Part shown: positions 1 to 6,874 of the stretch, in pieces
Layout of the letters: each line of letters starts with the position of its first letter
How positions within the stretch are numbered: the first letter of the stretch is position 1
IMG/VR virus record: IMGVR_UViG_3300043446_004602
Span: 1-23,397 of that record
DNA from: a virus
DNA length: 23,397 nucleotides
Direction: 5' to 3' (one strand)
Notes under the pieces: generated by a model
Database searches by the model: none
Told to the model about the DNA's origin: nothing
Seen by the model: only the letters and a program-made list of their open reading frames with translations
Made by a program: the position numbers and the translations under genes

Positions 1-1
1 A

Positions 2-613
2 AATAGATTGAATGAAACGAGTTTAAGTCGTGTTGTTCATCACATGGAAAATCACGATTGTGGAACTATAACTGCATTCCGTTCAAAGGAAGGGTGTGGT
101 GGACCGGAAGATAAACCATATTCATTACAAGATAATAAGAAGAGAAACAGACAACTCCATGCTATTCTTGAAAGTTTAGGTTACGGTGTCACTAATGTTG
201 ATGGTGCTTATATTGAAAACTTCGGAACTGATAATGCTGTTGAGGTAAAGGAAGATGTTTATTTTGTTGTTGACCTTAAAGACGGTGGTAGTCTTGAGAA
301 AGACCTTCGTAGATTAGGTGAACAATTCGACCAAGACTCAATCATGTTTATCCCAAAGGGAGGAATGGGTATGTTGATTGGAACAAATAATTGTTCTGAT
401 TTCCCTGGTTATGGTAAGACGGTTCCATTTTCAACACGTTCATTTGGTAAGCCAGGTGAATTTATGACGAAGGTAAAGAACAGACCATTTATGTTTGAAG
501 ATTCATTCTTGCAAAAGAACTGTAACGAGAATTACTACTCGGTCGCAAATATCATGGGTAAGTGGGCAATAAGTCATACAGCAAAAACAGATTGGAAAAA
601 AATTCAACTGTAA
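2..613 (+). CDS. Conserved phage protein, 5'-truncated; possibly DUF3293-like
   Basis: The reading frame is open to the first base of the window (codons for Asn-Arg before a TTG at 8), so the real start is probably upstream and this is a 3' fragment of about 203 residues. I recognise the type: phage proteins of unknown function with a Thr-Ala stretch near the N-terminus (HDCGTITAFRS), a polar EN/KKRN-like segment (here DNKKRNRQL), a glycine-rich middle and a later FDQDSI segment. That layout recalls bacterial DUF3293 proteins (TA.NP, EN..R, then an F-Q segment), but the match is by eye and I would not assign a function. No signal peptide or membrane segment is visible. It faces the next gene tail to tail, with five bases between the stop codons and no convincing terminator. 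Confidence 0.7.
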   Translation, partial: NRLNETSLSRVVHHMENHDCGTITAFRSKEGCGGPEDKPYSLQDNKKRNRQLHAILESLGYGVTNVDGAYIENFGTDNAVEVKEDVYFVVDLKDGGSLEKDLRRLGEQFDQDSIMFIPKGGMGMLIGTNNCSDFPGYGKTVPFSTRSFGKPGEFMTKVKNRPFMFEDSFLQKNCNENYYSVANIMGKWAISHTAKTDWKKIQL

Positions 614-618
614 TAGTT

Positions 619-1506
619 TTATAGTTTAAATCTATATCCAATCTTTGTACCAACCACTTCTATGCCTTCGGTGTATTTCATCAATCGATGTATAGGTTCC
701 CATATAGGTTCTTCACTTTGACGAAATGTTCCGAAGTGAATTGGTAAGATAACGGGTGATTTCATCATCTTTGTCATTTGAAGTGCTTCCTCCGGTGTAC
801 AATGATTATCCGAATAACCTTGATATGCCCCAATTGGCATGATTGATACATCTATATTTCCAAATTCCTGAAATGAATTTGTGTATGCTGTATCGCCGCC
901 AAATGCAATCTTCAAACCATTTCGTTCTATTACATATCCGTTATAACTTCTACCGGTTCTTTTGTAACCATCCCGTCTACATTTCTCTCCGGGTATTCTC
1001 CAACCATTGTGAAGAACTTGTTTTCCTGTTATGGTTACATTGTTTATACAGATTGAGTCATTCCAATCTAACTCTGTTAGAGACTTCCATTCCAAGTCAT
1101 TGATTATATCTGATGTATTCTTTGCAGTGATACAATGAATTTCATTTTGATTATTTTCTGTTAGATAATTTAGAGTTTCTAAATCCATGTGATCCATATG
1201 TGCGTGGGAAAGTAAAACAATGTCAATCTTTGGTAATTGTTCAATCGGAATTGCTGGTTTTGTATATCGGGATATACCTATTGTTTGTCCAAGAACATAT
1301 AGACCAACTCTGCTGAACATAACTGGGTCGGTGAGTATAGTTGTGCCATCTACATTTAACAAAACCGTGGAATGACCTATCCAAGTCGCAGTAAAAAATG
1401 GTTTGGAATTATCAGTTGAATTGAGTATATTACCAAATAAATTGTTGGTAAATATAACGGAACCACACGTCATGATGGATAGTCCCAAGAAATTTCTTCT
1501 ATTCAA
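619..1506 (-). CDS. Tat-signal metallo-beta-lactamase-fold hydrolase (COG2220 / NAPE-PLD-like)
   Basis: A 295-residue metal-dependent hydrolase. The metal motif is SHAHMDHMD (H101, H103, D105, H106), followed by a probable ligand in VLHNGW (H166), GGDT (D205), NHCTPEE (H235) and PIHFGTF (H257). The WIGHSTVLL and LTDPV segments and the PIGAY motif are typical of the COG2220 / bacterial NAPE-PLD-like branch, so a phosphodiester or related ester substrate is possible, but it cannot be read off. The N-terminus has NRRNFLGLS then a hydrophobic stretch, a twin-arginine export signal, so the product would act in the periplasm or outside the cell. The start is TTG at 1506: an in-frame TGA lies 18 bases upstream, GGGAG sits about 8 bases before it, and the next ATG would remove the twin arginines. 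It is the only minus-strand gene here, which suggests acquired cargo. Confidence 0.85.
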   Translation of the reverse strand: MNRRNFLGLSIMTCGSVIFTNNLFGNILNSTDNSKPFFTATWIGHSTVLLNVDGTTILTDPVMFSRVGLYVLGQTIGISRYTKPAIPIEQLPKIDIVLLSHAHMDHMDLETLNYLTENNQNEIHCITAKNTSDIINDLEWKSLTELDWNDSICINNVTITGKQVLHNGWRIPGEKCRRDGYKRTGRSYNGYVIERNGLKIAFGGDTAYTNSFQEFGNIDVSIMPIGAYQGYSDNHCTPEEALQMTKMMKSPVILPIHFGTFRQSEEPIWEPIHRLMKYTEGIEVVGTKIGYRFKL

Positions 1507-1590
1507 CGAAGGTCTCCCAAGTGTTCAACAATAATTATGAGTAGGGGTACTTGGTTTTGAATTATCATTTCTTTACATGGAGGTTATGTA
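1507..1590. promoter_or_regulatory. Divergent intergenic region with two ribosome-binding sites
   Basis: This 84-bp gap separates the only pair of divergent genes, so it should hold promoters for both. A strong Shine-Dalgarno GGAGGT lies at 1579-1584, six bases before the ATG at 1591. On the other strand GGGAG precedes the TTG at 1506. A weak sigma70-like pair can be drawn on the minus strand (TTCAAA, 16 bp, CATAAT), but neither box is close to consensus. CCAAGT (1517-1522) and ACTTGG (1549-1554) form a loose inverted repeat. Promoter positions are not established. Confidence 0.4.
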
Positions 1591-2748
1591 ATGTATTTAG
1601 AGTATTTTGATAAGTTTCGTAATATGAAACCATACTTCTCAATAGATGAGAAAGAATGGGAATACATAAAGAAAACATTTGACCAACAAGATGTTTTAGA
1701 ATCAATCGGAACAGTCCTTATGGACTATCCACTTCCGTATGCAGACCTTACTATTGAAGATGCACAATATGATTTTATGAAGTTAAAGGGTATTCGATGG
1801 AATGAGCTTATAACCGAAGGGGAATGGAAGGCAAGGCACGAATACCCTTTTGATTTTTTATGGAAAGGTAAATCTCTTTACTTCTCAAGAAGCAATGTAG
1901 GAAACGATTCTTCAAATTTCTTCCAACAGAAAAATCGTTGGGAAGTTGATGCAACACAATCACCTGGACCTGCTAGGTCTTGGACATCTTTAAGATCAAT
2001 GATGTCTATTGCAAAAGCATTTTATACTCTGAAATATCCACACCTCGATAAGAAAATAGTTCGTGGAGCAATGGGACTTCGTAAATATATCTGTTCGCAG
2101 TTTAAACCTAATGTTGCAAAAGCATTGTACGAAATGATGGGTGCGAAAGTTATATTGGATTTCTCTGCGGGTTGGGGAGACAGACTTGCTGGATTTTACG
2201 CTTCTAATGCAGATACATATATCGGTATAGATCCTCGTAAAGAGAACCACCATATTTACAGAAAGCAAATAGAATTCTATGATAAAAATTTAGGATGGTT
2301 TGACTCAAAGAAGAATGTATTCTTATATGAAAGTCCTGCCGAAGATTGGGACAATTCAGAATGGATTAATAAGGTGGACCTTGTATTTACATCACCACCG
2401 TATTTCAATACTGAAAGATACTCATACGATGATACGCAAAGTTGGGTTAGGTATAAGAATGTAGATTCTTGGAATAAAGATTTCTTACACAAAGCCCTTG
2501 ATAATATATGGGCAACTCTTAAATCTGGCGGTTATGCTATAATAAACATAGCAGACATCTACGATAGATCACAACACTCTTATGTTAAAATATGTGAACC
2601 TATGGTGAACTATATGAAAGAAAAAAGTGACTGTGAGTTCGAAGGAGTAATAGGTATGGAACTTTCAGTAAGACCTGCTGACCCTGGTATTGATGAGAAT
2701 GACCCTTCTAAATTCGCTGAACCATGTTGGATTTTTAGAAAGAAATAA
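1591..2748 (+). CDS. TSPPY-type DNA amino-methyltransferase, paralogue 1
   Basis: A 385-residue probable SAM-dependent DNA methyltransferase for an exocyclic amino group (N4-cytosine or N6-adenine). SAM-binding motif I is DFSAGWGDRL (190-199), an acidic motif II follows at IGIDPR (D214), and catalytic motif IV is TSPPYF (267-272). A typical NIAD segment after a GGY turn (313-322) completes the Rossmann sheet. TSPPY is more usual in N4-cytosine enzymes, but the base is not certain. Motif I precedes IV by about 70 residues with no recognition domain between, so recognition probably lies in the long N-terminal region (1-180), which I do not recognise. It is paralogous to the proteins at 6874-8496 and 8493-9560, sharing TSPPYFx2ExYx3[DE]TQS. 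GGAGGT six bases upstream supports the start; the stop overlaps the next ATG (TAATG). Confidence 0.8.
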   Translation: MYLEYFDKFRNMKPYFSIDEKEWEYIKKTFDQQDVLESIGTVLMDYPLPYADLTIEDAQYDFMKLKGIRWNELITEGEWKARHEYPFDFLWKGKSLYFSRSNVGNDSSNFFQQKNRWEVDATQSPGPARSWTSLRSMMSIAKAFYTLKYPHLDKKIVRGAMGLRKYICSQFKPNVAKALYEMMGAKVILDFSAGWGDRLAGFYASNADTYIGIDPRKENHHIYRKQIEFYDKNLGWFDSKKNVFLYESPAEDWDNSEWINKVDLVFTSPPYFNTERYSYDDTQSWVRYKNVDSWNKDFLHKALDNIWATLKSGGYAIINIADIYDRSQHSYVKICEPMVNYMKEKSDCEFEGVIGMELSVRPADPGIDENDPSKFAEPCWIFRKK

Positions 2749-3059
2749 TGGAGAACTTAATGCAACAATTGTCAGTAGAACTAATTAAATCTAGATTTAC
2801 TGCCTATGAATTTTTAGGTACGGAAGAATCTGCAAAAGAATTTTGTAGTAAATGGAATTTTTCTTATATTAAGGATTATATCTATCCGTATCAATATTGT
2901 GTAAAGTTGCCGTCGGGTTCTCTTTTGAGTAAAGGTAATTACCTCGTGGTTGATGGTAATCACTTTGAGATTTATAGTAAATACGATTTTGAATCTAAAT
3001 TTAGAATCTTAAATAAATCATTAGACCGTTATGGTCAAGATAATTTATTTGCCTCTTAA
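2748..3059 (+). CDS. Small PGDYG-like phage protein, copy 1
   Basis: A 103-residue soluble protein coupled to the methyltransferase upstream by a TAATG overlap. It begins with a beta-strand-like segment (ELIKSRFTAYEF), continues with a helix (EESAKEFCSKW) and ends with GNYLVVDGNHFEIYSKYDFE. This order (K...A at the front, a G[DN]Y-[VL]V-DG turn, then an F/Y-E helix) resembles the widespread small phage family named for its PGDYG motif; here the Pro-Gly-Asp is replaced by Lys-Gly-Asn. The function of that family is not known to me. It is clearly homologous to the next gene (shared EESAKEFC.KW and GNY.V.DGN.F), so the two form a tandem duplication. All five glycine codons are GGT and all eight phenylalanine codons TTT. 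Confidence 0.75.
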   Translation: MENLMQQLSVELIKSRFTAYEFLGTEESAKEFCSKWNFSYIKDYIYPYQYCVKLPSGSLLSKGNYLVVDGNHFEIYSKYDFESKFRILNKSLDRYGQDNLFAS

Positions 3060-3089
3060 ATATTTAAACACTAAAATAATATAACTGTT

Positions 3090-3362
3090 ATGGAACTTAT
3101 ACACGTAGAACTAAAAAAGACAAGGTACATGGCATACCTTTTCGACGGAAAGGAAGAATCCGCGAAAGAATTCTGCCGGAAATGGGGATGTGATTACGTT
3201 CAGGATTTCATGGAAAAAGAACTCGTGTCGATTGTATTTCCCAACGGAAAAAAATGTTACGCGGGAAACTATGTCGTTATCGATGGAAACACTTTCACCA
3301 ATTACACACCAGTTGAATTTGAAAAGATATTCAACATAATCAATCATTACCGCCAGTCATAA
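3090..3362 (+). CDS. Small PGDYG-like phage protein, copy 2
   Basis: A 90-residue paralogue of the preceding gene with the same plan: ELKKTRYMAYLF strand, EESAKEFCRKWG helix, a middle strand pair around VFPNGKKCY, then AGNYVVIDGNTFTNY and a terminal FEKIFNII helix. The match to PGDYG-like small phage proteins is clearer than in copy 1, but no biochemical role follows. It starts 30 bases after copy 1; the gap (with ATAATATAAC) has no good Shine-Dalgarno, so the start rests on the alignment with copy 1. Codon choice differs sharply from copy 1: all five glycines are GGA and five of seven phenylalanines TTC. The polymerase ATG follows two bases after the stop. Confidence 0.75.
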   Translation: MELIHVELKKTRYMAYLFDGKEESAKEFCRKWGCDYVQDFMEKELVSIVFPNGKKCYAGNYVVIDGNTFTNYTPVEFEKIFNIINHYRQS

Positions 3363-3363
3363 T

Positions 3364-5880
3364 ATGTATCAAAACATTTTCGTTAAAACAAACACAAACG
3401 AAGCTTGGGTATGGGACGATAAAAAAGGTCTCACTCACTTTAACTACACACCTTACGCATTTAAGAAAGACCCGAACGGAAAGTATCAATCACTTCACGG
3501 TGATAAACTTTCAAAGATTACTTCGTTCGTAAAGAATGACCCAAATCTATTTGAGTCGGATGTTCCTGAGACAACTCGTATTCTTGTGGATATGTACGGC
3601 GATTCGGACATACCGTCGGAAGGTATTGTAACAATGGCATTTGACATTGAGGTAGAAATGATTACGGGTCTACCCGACCCACAATTAGGAAACAACGAAG
3701 TTACTTCGATAGCGTACCACGATTCCGCAACAAATGAATATACGATTCTTCTTCTTGATAAAAAGAAAAGAGTAGAATCAAAAACAATTGGTAATCGTCA
3801 TATTGTATCTTGCAATAACGAGAAAGACCTTCTTCTTAAATTTATTGATGCAATTCACACGATTCAACCGCACATTATGACAGGTTGGAATTGTGATAAC
3901 TTTGATATTCCATATCTTTATAATCGTATCAAAAGAGTATTGGGTAAGAAAGTGGCAAACCAACTTTCAATCATCGGGGAAATGTTTTACTCACCGTATC
4001 GTAATCGATATACTATTGCCGGAACGGCAGTCTTAGATTACATGGTTGTGTATAAAAAGTTTTCCTATGGTGAACTTCCTTCTTACGCACTTAACGCAAT
4101 TTCAATGAAAGAGTTAGGACGTGGTAAGATTGAATACGAAGGAAACCTTGACATCCTAATGGAAAATGATATTGATACGTTTATTGAGTACAATATTACG
4201 GACGTTGAACTTATCCTTGAGTTAGATAAGAAGTTACAATACATTGACTTACTTCGTGGTATTTGTCATGTTGGTCACGTTCCTTATGAGGATTTTGTTT
4301 ATTCATCGAAGTATTTGGAAGGAGCTCTTCTTACTTACTTGAAGAGGGCAGGGAATATTGTTGCTCCGAATAAACCGGCAGACCGACGAGAAAAGATGGA
4401 TGAGTTACGTGAATCGGGTGAAGATGGTTTTATTGGGGCGTTTGTGAAAGACCCTATCCCTGGTAAGTATGAATGGATGTACGACTTGGACTTGACTTCT
4501 CTGTACCCTTCTATCATTATGACTTTGAATATCTCACCTGAAACAAAGGTGGCAAAGATTTTAGATTGGGATGCCGATAAGTTTCTTCGTGGTGAACAAG
4601 AAGAGTATATTGTAAATGGGGAAAAGGTAAGTAAAGATAAACTACAAAAGTTCTTTGACAAGTATCATTATACGGTGGCATCTAATGGTGTGATGTATAA
4701 TACGGATATTGTTGGACTTATTCCCGCTATTCTGAATGAATGGTTCGATAAACGCGTTGAATACAAAGACGCGATGAAGAAGTGGGGTAAAGAAGGAAAC
4801 GACGAGAAGTATGAGTTTTACAAGAAAAGACAGTTGGTTCAAAAGATTCTTCTTAACTCTCTGTACGGTGTGTTAGGTCTTCCTGCATTTCGTTTTTATG
4901 ACATTGACAATGCAGAAGCAGTAACTCTTTCAGGTCAGACGGTTATTAAAAAGACAGAAGCTGCAATCAACATGAAATATAATAAAGAACTAAAGACTGA
5001 TAATTTAGATTATGTTCAGTATGTTGATACTGATTCTGTGTTTGTTTCGTGTTTACCACTTGTGAAGAATCGTTTTCCTGACATTGATACCGATGATGTG
5101 CAACTTATGACCGATAAGATTTATGAGATTGCAACTGAAGTTCAGAATTATGTTAATGGTTTCTACGATGTATTCGCGAAGAAGATATTCAACACAGAGA
5201 AACACCGACTTGAAATCAAACAGGAAATGATTGGACGTACTGGCTTTTGGGTAAAGAAGAAAAGATACGCTCTTTGGATTATTTCAGACAATGGAGTTCC
5301 GATGGACAAGTTAGAAGTTAAAGGACTTGACGTTGTTCGTTCTTCATTCCCGAAGTCATTCCAAAAGTTTATGAAGGAAGTTCTTGTTGATATTCTAAAG
5401 TCGAAAGATAAAGATGACATTGACAATCATATATTGACATTCAAACGTCAGTTGGGTGAAGTTCTTTTTGCTGAGGTTGCAAAGAACTCTTCTATTAAAG
5501 ACATTAAGAAATATGAAGAACCAATCAAGGACGGTGTTCTTGGAACCTTTGCTAAAGGTACACCCTCTCACGTTAAGGCTGCAATTAATTACAACAAGTT
5601 GTTGAAGATGTTCAAGTGTCCTGCCAAATATCCGCCAATCAAGAATGGTGATAAGGTAAAGGTTGCTTATCTAAAGAACAACAAGTATGGTTTAGAAGAA
5701 TTGGCTTTTCGTGGTGATTCTGACCCCGATGAAATTATCCAATTTGTAAAAGACCACTTCGACGCTCAAGAGTTATTTAACTCTGAACTTGATGGTAAAC
5801 TTCGTGCTTTCTATGATGCACTCAAATGGGAATTCCCATCGGAACATAAAAAGAACGCACAAAAGTTTTTTTCTTTCTAA
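3364..5880 (+). CDS. 43: Replicative DNA polymerase, family B (T4 gp43 type)
   Basis: An 838-residue replicative polymerase with a 3'-5' proofreading domain. Exo I is FDIEVE (D94, E96), Exo II is WNCDNFD (D181) and Exo III is YNITD (Y276, D280). Polymerase motif A is DLTSLYPSI (D376), motif B is KILLNSLYG (494-502) and motif C is YVDTDS (D555, D557); KKKRY at 631-635 is the KxY element. All catalytic residues are present, so the enzyme should be active. It is somewhat shorter than T4 gp43 (898 residues), with no intein or obvious insertion. The C-terminus ends AQKFFSF, resembling the short hydrophobic clamp-binding tail of T4-type polymerases, which fits the clamp gene 48 bases downstream. 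No strong Shine-Dalgarno precedes the ATG; coupling from the upstream gene two bases away is likely. Confidence 0.97.
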   Translation: MYQNIFVKTNTNEAWVWDDKKGLTHFNYTPYAFKKDPNGKYQSLHGDKLSKITSFVKNDPNLFESDVPETTRILVDMYGDSDIPSEGIVTMAFDIEVEMITGLPDPQLGNNEVTSIAYHDSATNEYTILLLDKKKRVESKTIGNRHIVSCNNEKDLLLKFIDAIHTIQPHIMTGWNCDNFDIPYLYNRIKRVLGKKVANQLSIIGEMFYSPYRNRYTIAGTAVLDYMVVYKKFSYGELPSYALNAISMKELGRGKIEYEGNLDILMENDIDTFIEYNITDVELILELDKKLQYIDLLRGICHVGHVPYEDFVYSSKYLEGALLTYLKRAGNIVAPNKPADRREKMDELRESGEDGFIGAFVKDPIPGKYEWMYDLDLTSLYPSIIMTLNISPETKVAKILDWDADKFLRGEQEEYIVNGEKVSKDKLQKFFDKYHYTVASNGVMYNTDIVGLIPAILNEWFDKRVEYKDAMKKWGKEGNDEKYEFYKKRQLVQKILLNSLYGVLGLPAFRFYDIDNAEAVTLSGQTVIKKTEAAINMKYNKELKTDNLDYVQYVDTDSVFVSCLPLVKNRFPDIDTDDVQLMTDKIYEIATEVQNYVNGFYDVFAKKIFNTEKHRLEIKQEMIGRTGFWVKKKRYALWIISDNGVPMDKLEVKGLDVVRSSFPKSFQKFMKEVLVDILKSKDKDDIDNHILTFKRQLGEVLFAEVAKNSSIKDIKKYEEPIKDGVLGTFAKGTPSHVKAAINYNKLLKMFKCPAKYPPIKNGDKVKVAYLKNNKYGLEELAFRGDSDPDEIIQFVKDHFDAQELFNSELDGKLRAFYDALKWEFPSEHKKNAQKFFSF

Positions 5881-5883
5881 AAG

Positions 5884-5900
5884 ATTTCGTATATTATATC
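5884..5900 (+). promoter_or_regulatory. Candidate promoter motif upstream of sliding clamp
   Basis: ATTTCGTATATTATATC lies between the polymerase stop and the clamp start. The same 17-mer with one change (G for A at position 13) occurs at 9681-9697, before the clamp-loader gene. TATATT at 5890-5895 fits a -10 box and would give a leader of about 27 bases including the AGGAGA at about 5919. No clear -35 box is seen, so an activator or a phage-specific sigma factor is possible. This is inferred from the shared motif and its position. Confidence 0.5.
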
Positions 5901-5928
5901 AAATAAATTTTACTCATTAGGAGAAGTT

Positions 5929-6648
5929 ATGGAAAAAGCAAGACTTATTAATTTTATAAACAAGTATCACCTCGGCGGTTTAGTCCAGTCTGTTGCTTGG
6001 AATTCCAATGGTTCACTGGCTACACGTTTTATTTCTGATGATAAGTGTGTTGTTGGTGAAATCAAGTTGAATAAATTCAACTCTGATGCTTCAAAGTTTG
6101 GTGTGTATAACACAGACCTACTTGTGAAGTTACTTGGTGTTCTTGGTAACGATGTAAATTTTCAAATCAATTCAAGTGGAGATAAGGCATTTTCTCTAAC
6201 ATTAGATGACAAATCAACTACGGTTAATTATATGTTGGCTGACTTGGCAGTTATTCCACCAACTCCCGAATTGAAAGAATTGCCTCCTTTTGAATTGAAG
6301 ATAAACATCACTAAGGAATTCATCGATAAGTTTATTAAAGCAAAGTCAGCACTTCCTGAAATTGAACACTTCACGGTAATGAAGAACCCAAAATTGGGAA
6401 GGTATCAAATTGTTATTGGATATTCAAACACAAACTCTAATCGAATTTCACTTGATATTGAATGTGAATCTGATTCCGATATTGAACCTATTTCATTCTC
6501 AGCAAAGTATTTCCGTGAGATTCTTGCTTCAAACAAGGATTTAAACGGAGGAACAATGTTGGTATCATCTGAGGGACTTTCTAAGGTTGAGTTTGATATT
6601 GATGATTTTGAGTCTCGATACTTCCTTGTTAAATTGGAGAACAACTAA
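5929..6648 (+). CDS. 45: Sliding clamp (T4 gp45 type)
   Basis: A 239-residue protein in the place and size range of T4 gp45 (228 residues). It should form the trimeric ring that tethers the polymerase to DNA. Family features seen by eye: an N-terminal helix (LINFINKYHLGG), a first domain of short strands ending near LADLAVIPPTP, a linker with ELPPFELKINI like the start of the gp45 second domain, a long helix (KEFIDKFIKAKSAL) and a C-terminal strand series with FSAKYFREILASNKDL. There are no catalytic motifs, as expected. AGGAGA about six bases before the ATG makes the start secure, and a likely promoter lies just upstream, so the clamp can be expressed separately from the polymerase. Clamps diverge fast, but the position after gp43 and the fold-like pattern agree. 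Confidence 0.88.
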   Translation: MEKARLINFINKYHLGGLVQSVAWNSNGSLATRFISDDKCVVGEIKLNKFNSDASKFGVYNTDLLVKLLGVLGNDVNFQINSSGDKAFSLTLDDKSTTVNYMLADLAVIPPTPELKELPPFELKINITKEFIDKFIKAKSALPEIEHFTVMKNPKLGRYQIVIGYSNTNSNRISLDIECESDSDIEPISFSAKYFREILASNKDLNGGTMLVSSEGLSKVEFDIDDFESRYFLVKLENN

Positions 6649-6649
6649 G

Positions 6650-6874
6650 ATGGAAGATTTTTATTGGAAGAAACGAGATTCCTATTGGAAGTCTGATTAT
6701 TATGTAAGTCCTGAAGGACAGGTTGTTGGTGAACTAAATGACAGCCGTGAGAGTAATACATGGAGTGCAAAAGTTTGGAGTGAATCAGATAGACACTTCA
6801 TATTACTTGGAGTCTACATTAGTGAAGAACTTGCTAAGTCTGCAATAGAAAAATATTGTGAGGATAACTGTTAA
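6650..6874 (+). CDS. Small conserved-looking hypothetical protein
   Basis: A 74-residue soluble protein of unknown function. I chose the ATG at 6650, two bases after the clamp stop, because GGAG about ten bases upstream can serve it; a longer frame opens at 6587 but its first 21 residues overlap the clamp coding region and look like noise. The protein is rich in aromatic residues (DFYWKKRDSYW), has a SPEGQVVGE hairpin, then TWSAKVW, and ends in a helix (SEELAKSAIEKYC). The pattern of W.A, a Gly-Val-Tyr turn and an Ala-Lys helix is common in tiny phage proteins, with no known role. Its stop overlaps the next ATG (TAATG), so it is translated together with the methyltransferase. Confidence 0.7.
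   Translation: MEDFYWKKRDSYWKSDYYVSPEGQVVGELNDSRESNTWSAKVWSESDRHFILLGVYISEELAKSAIEKYCEDNC

Noticed and set aside
611-625. Bidirectional terminator between the convergent first two genes
   Set aside because: Only AACTGTAATAGTT-like 4-bp arms are present, too weak for a terminator.
3364-5880. Intein or split polymerase
   Set aside because: All exonuclease and polymerase motifs are spaced normally in a single frame, with no insertion near motifs A, B or C.
6587-6649. Extended start of the 74-residue protein inside the clamp gene
   Set aside because: The added residues are a shifted-frame reading of the clamp C-terminus; ATG 6650 is two bases after the clamp stop.
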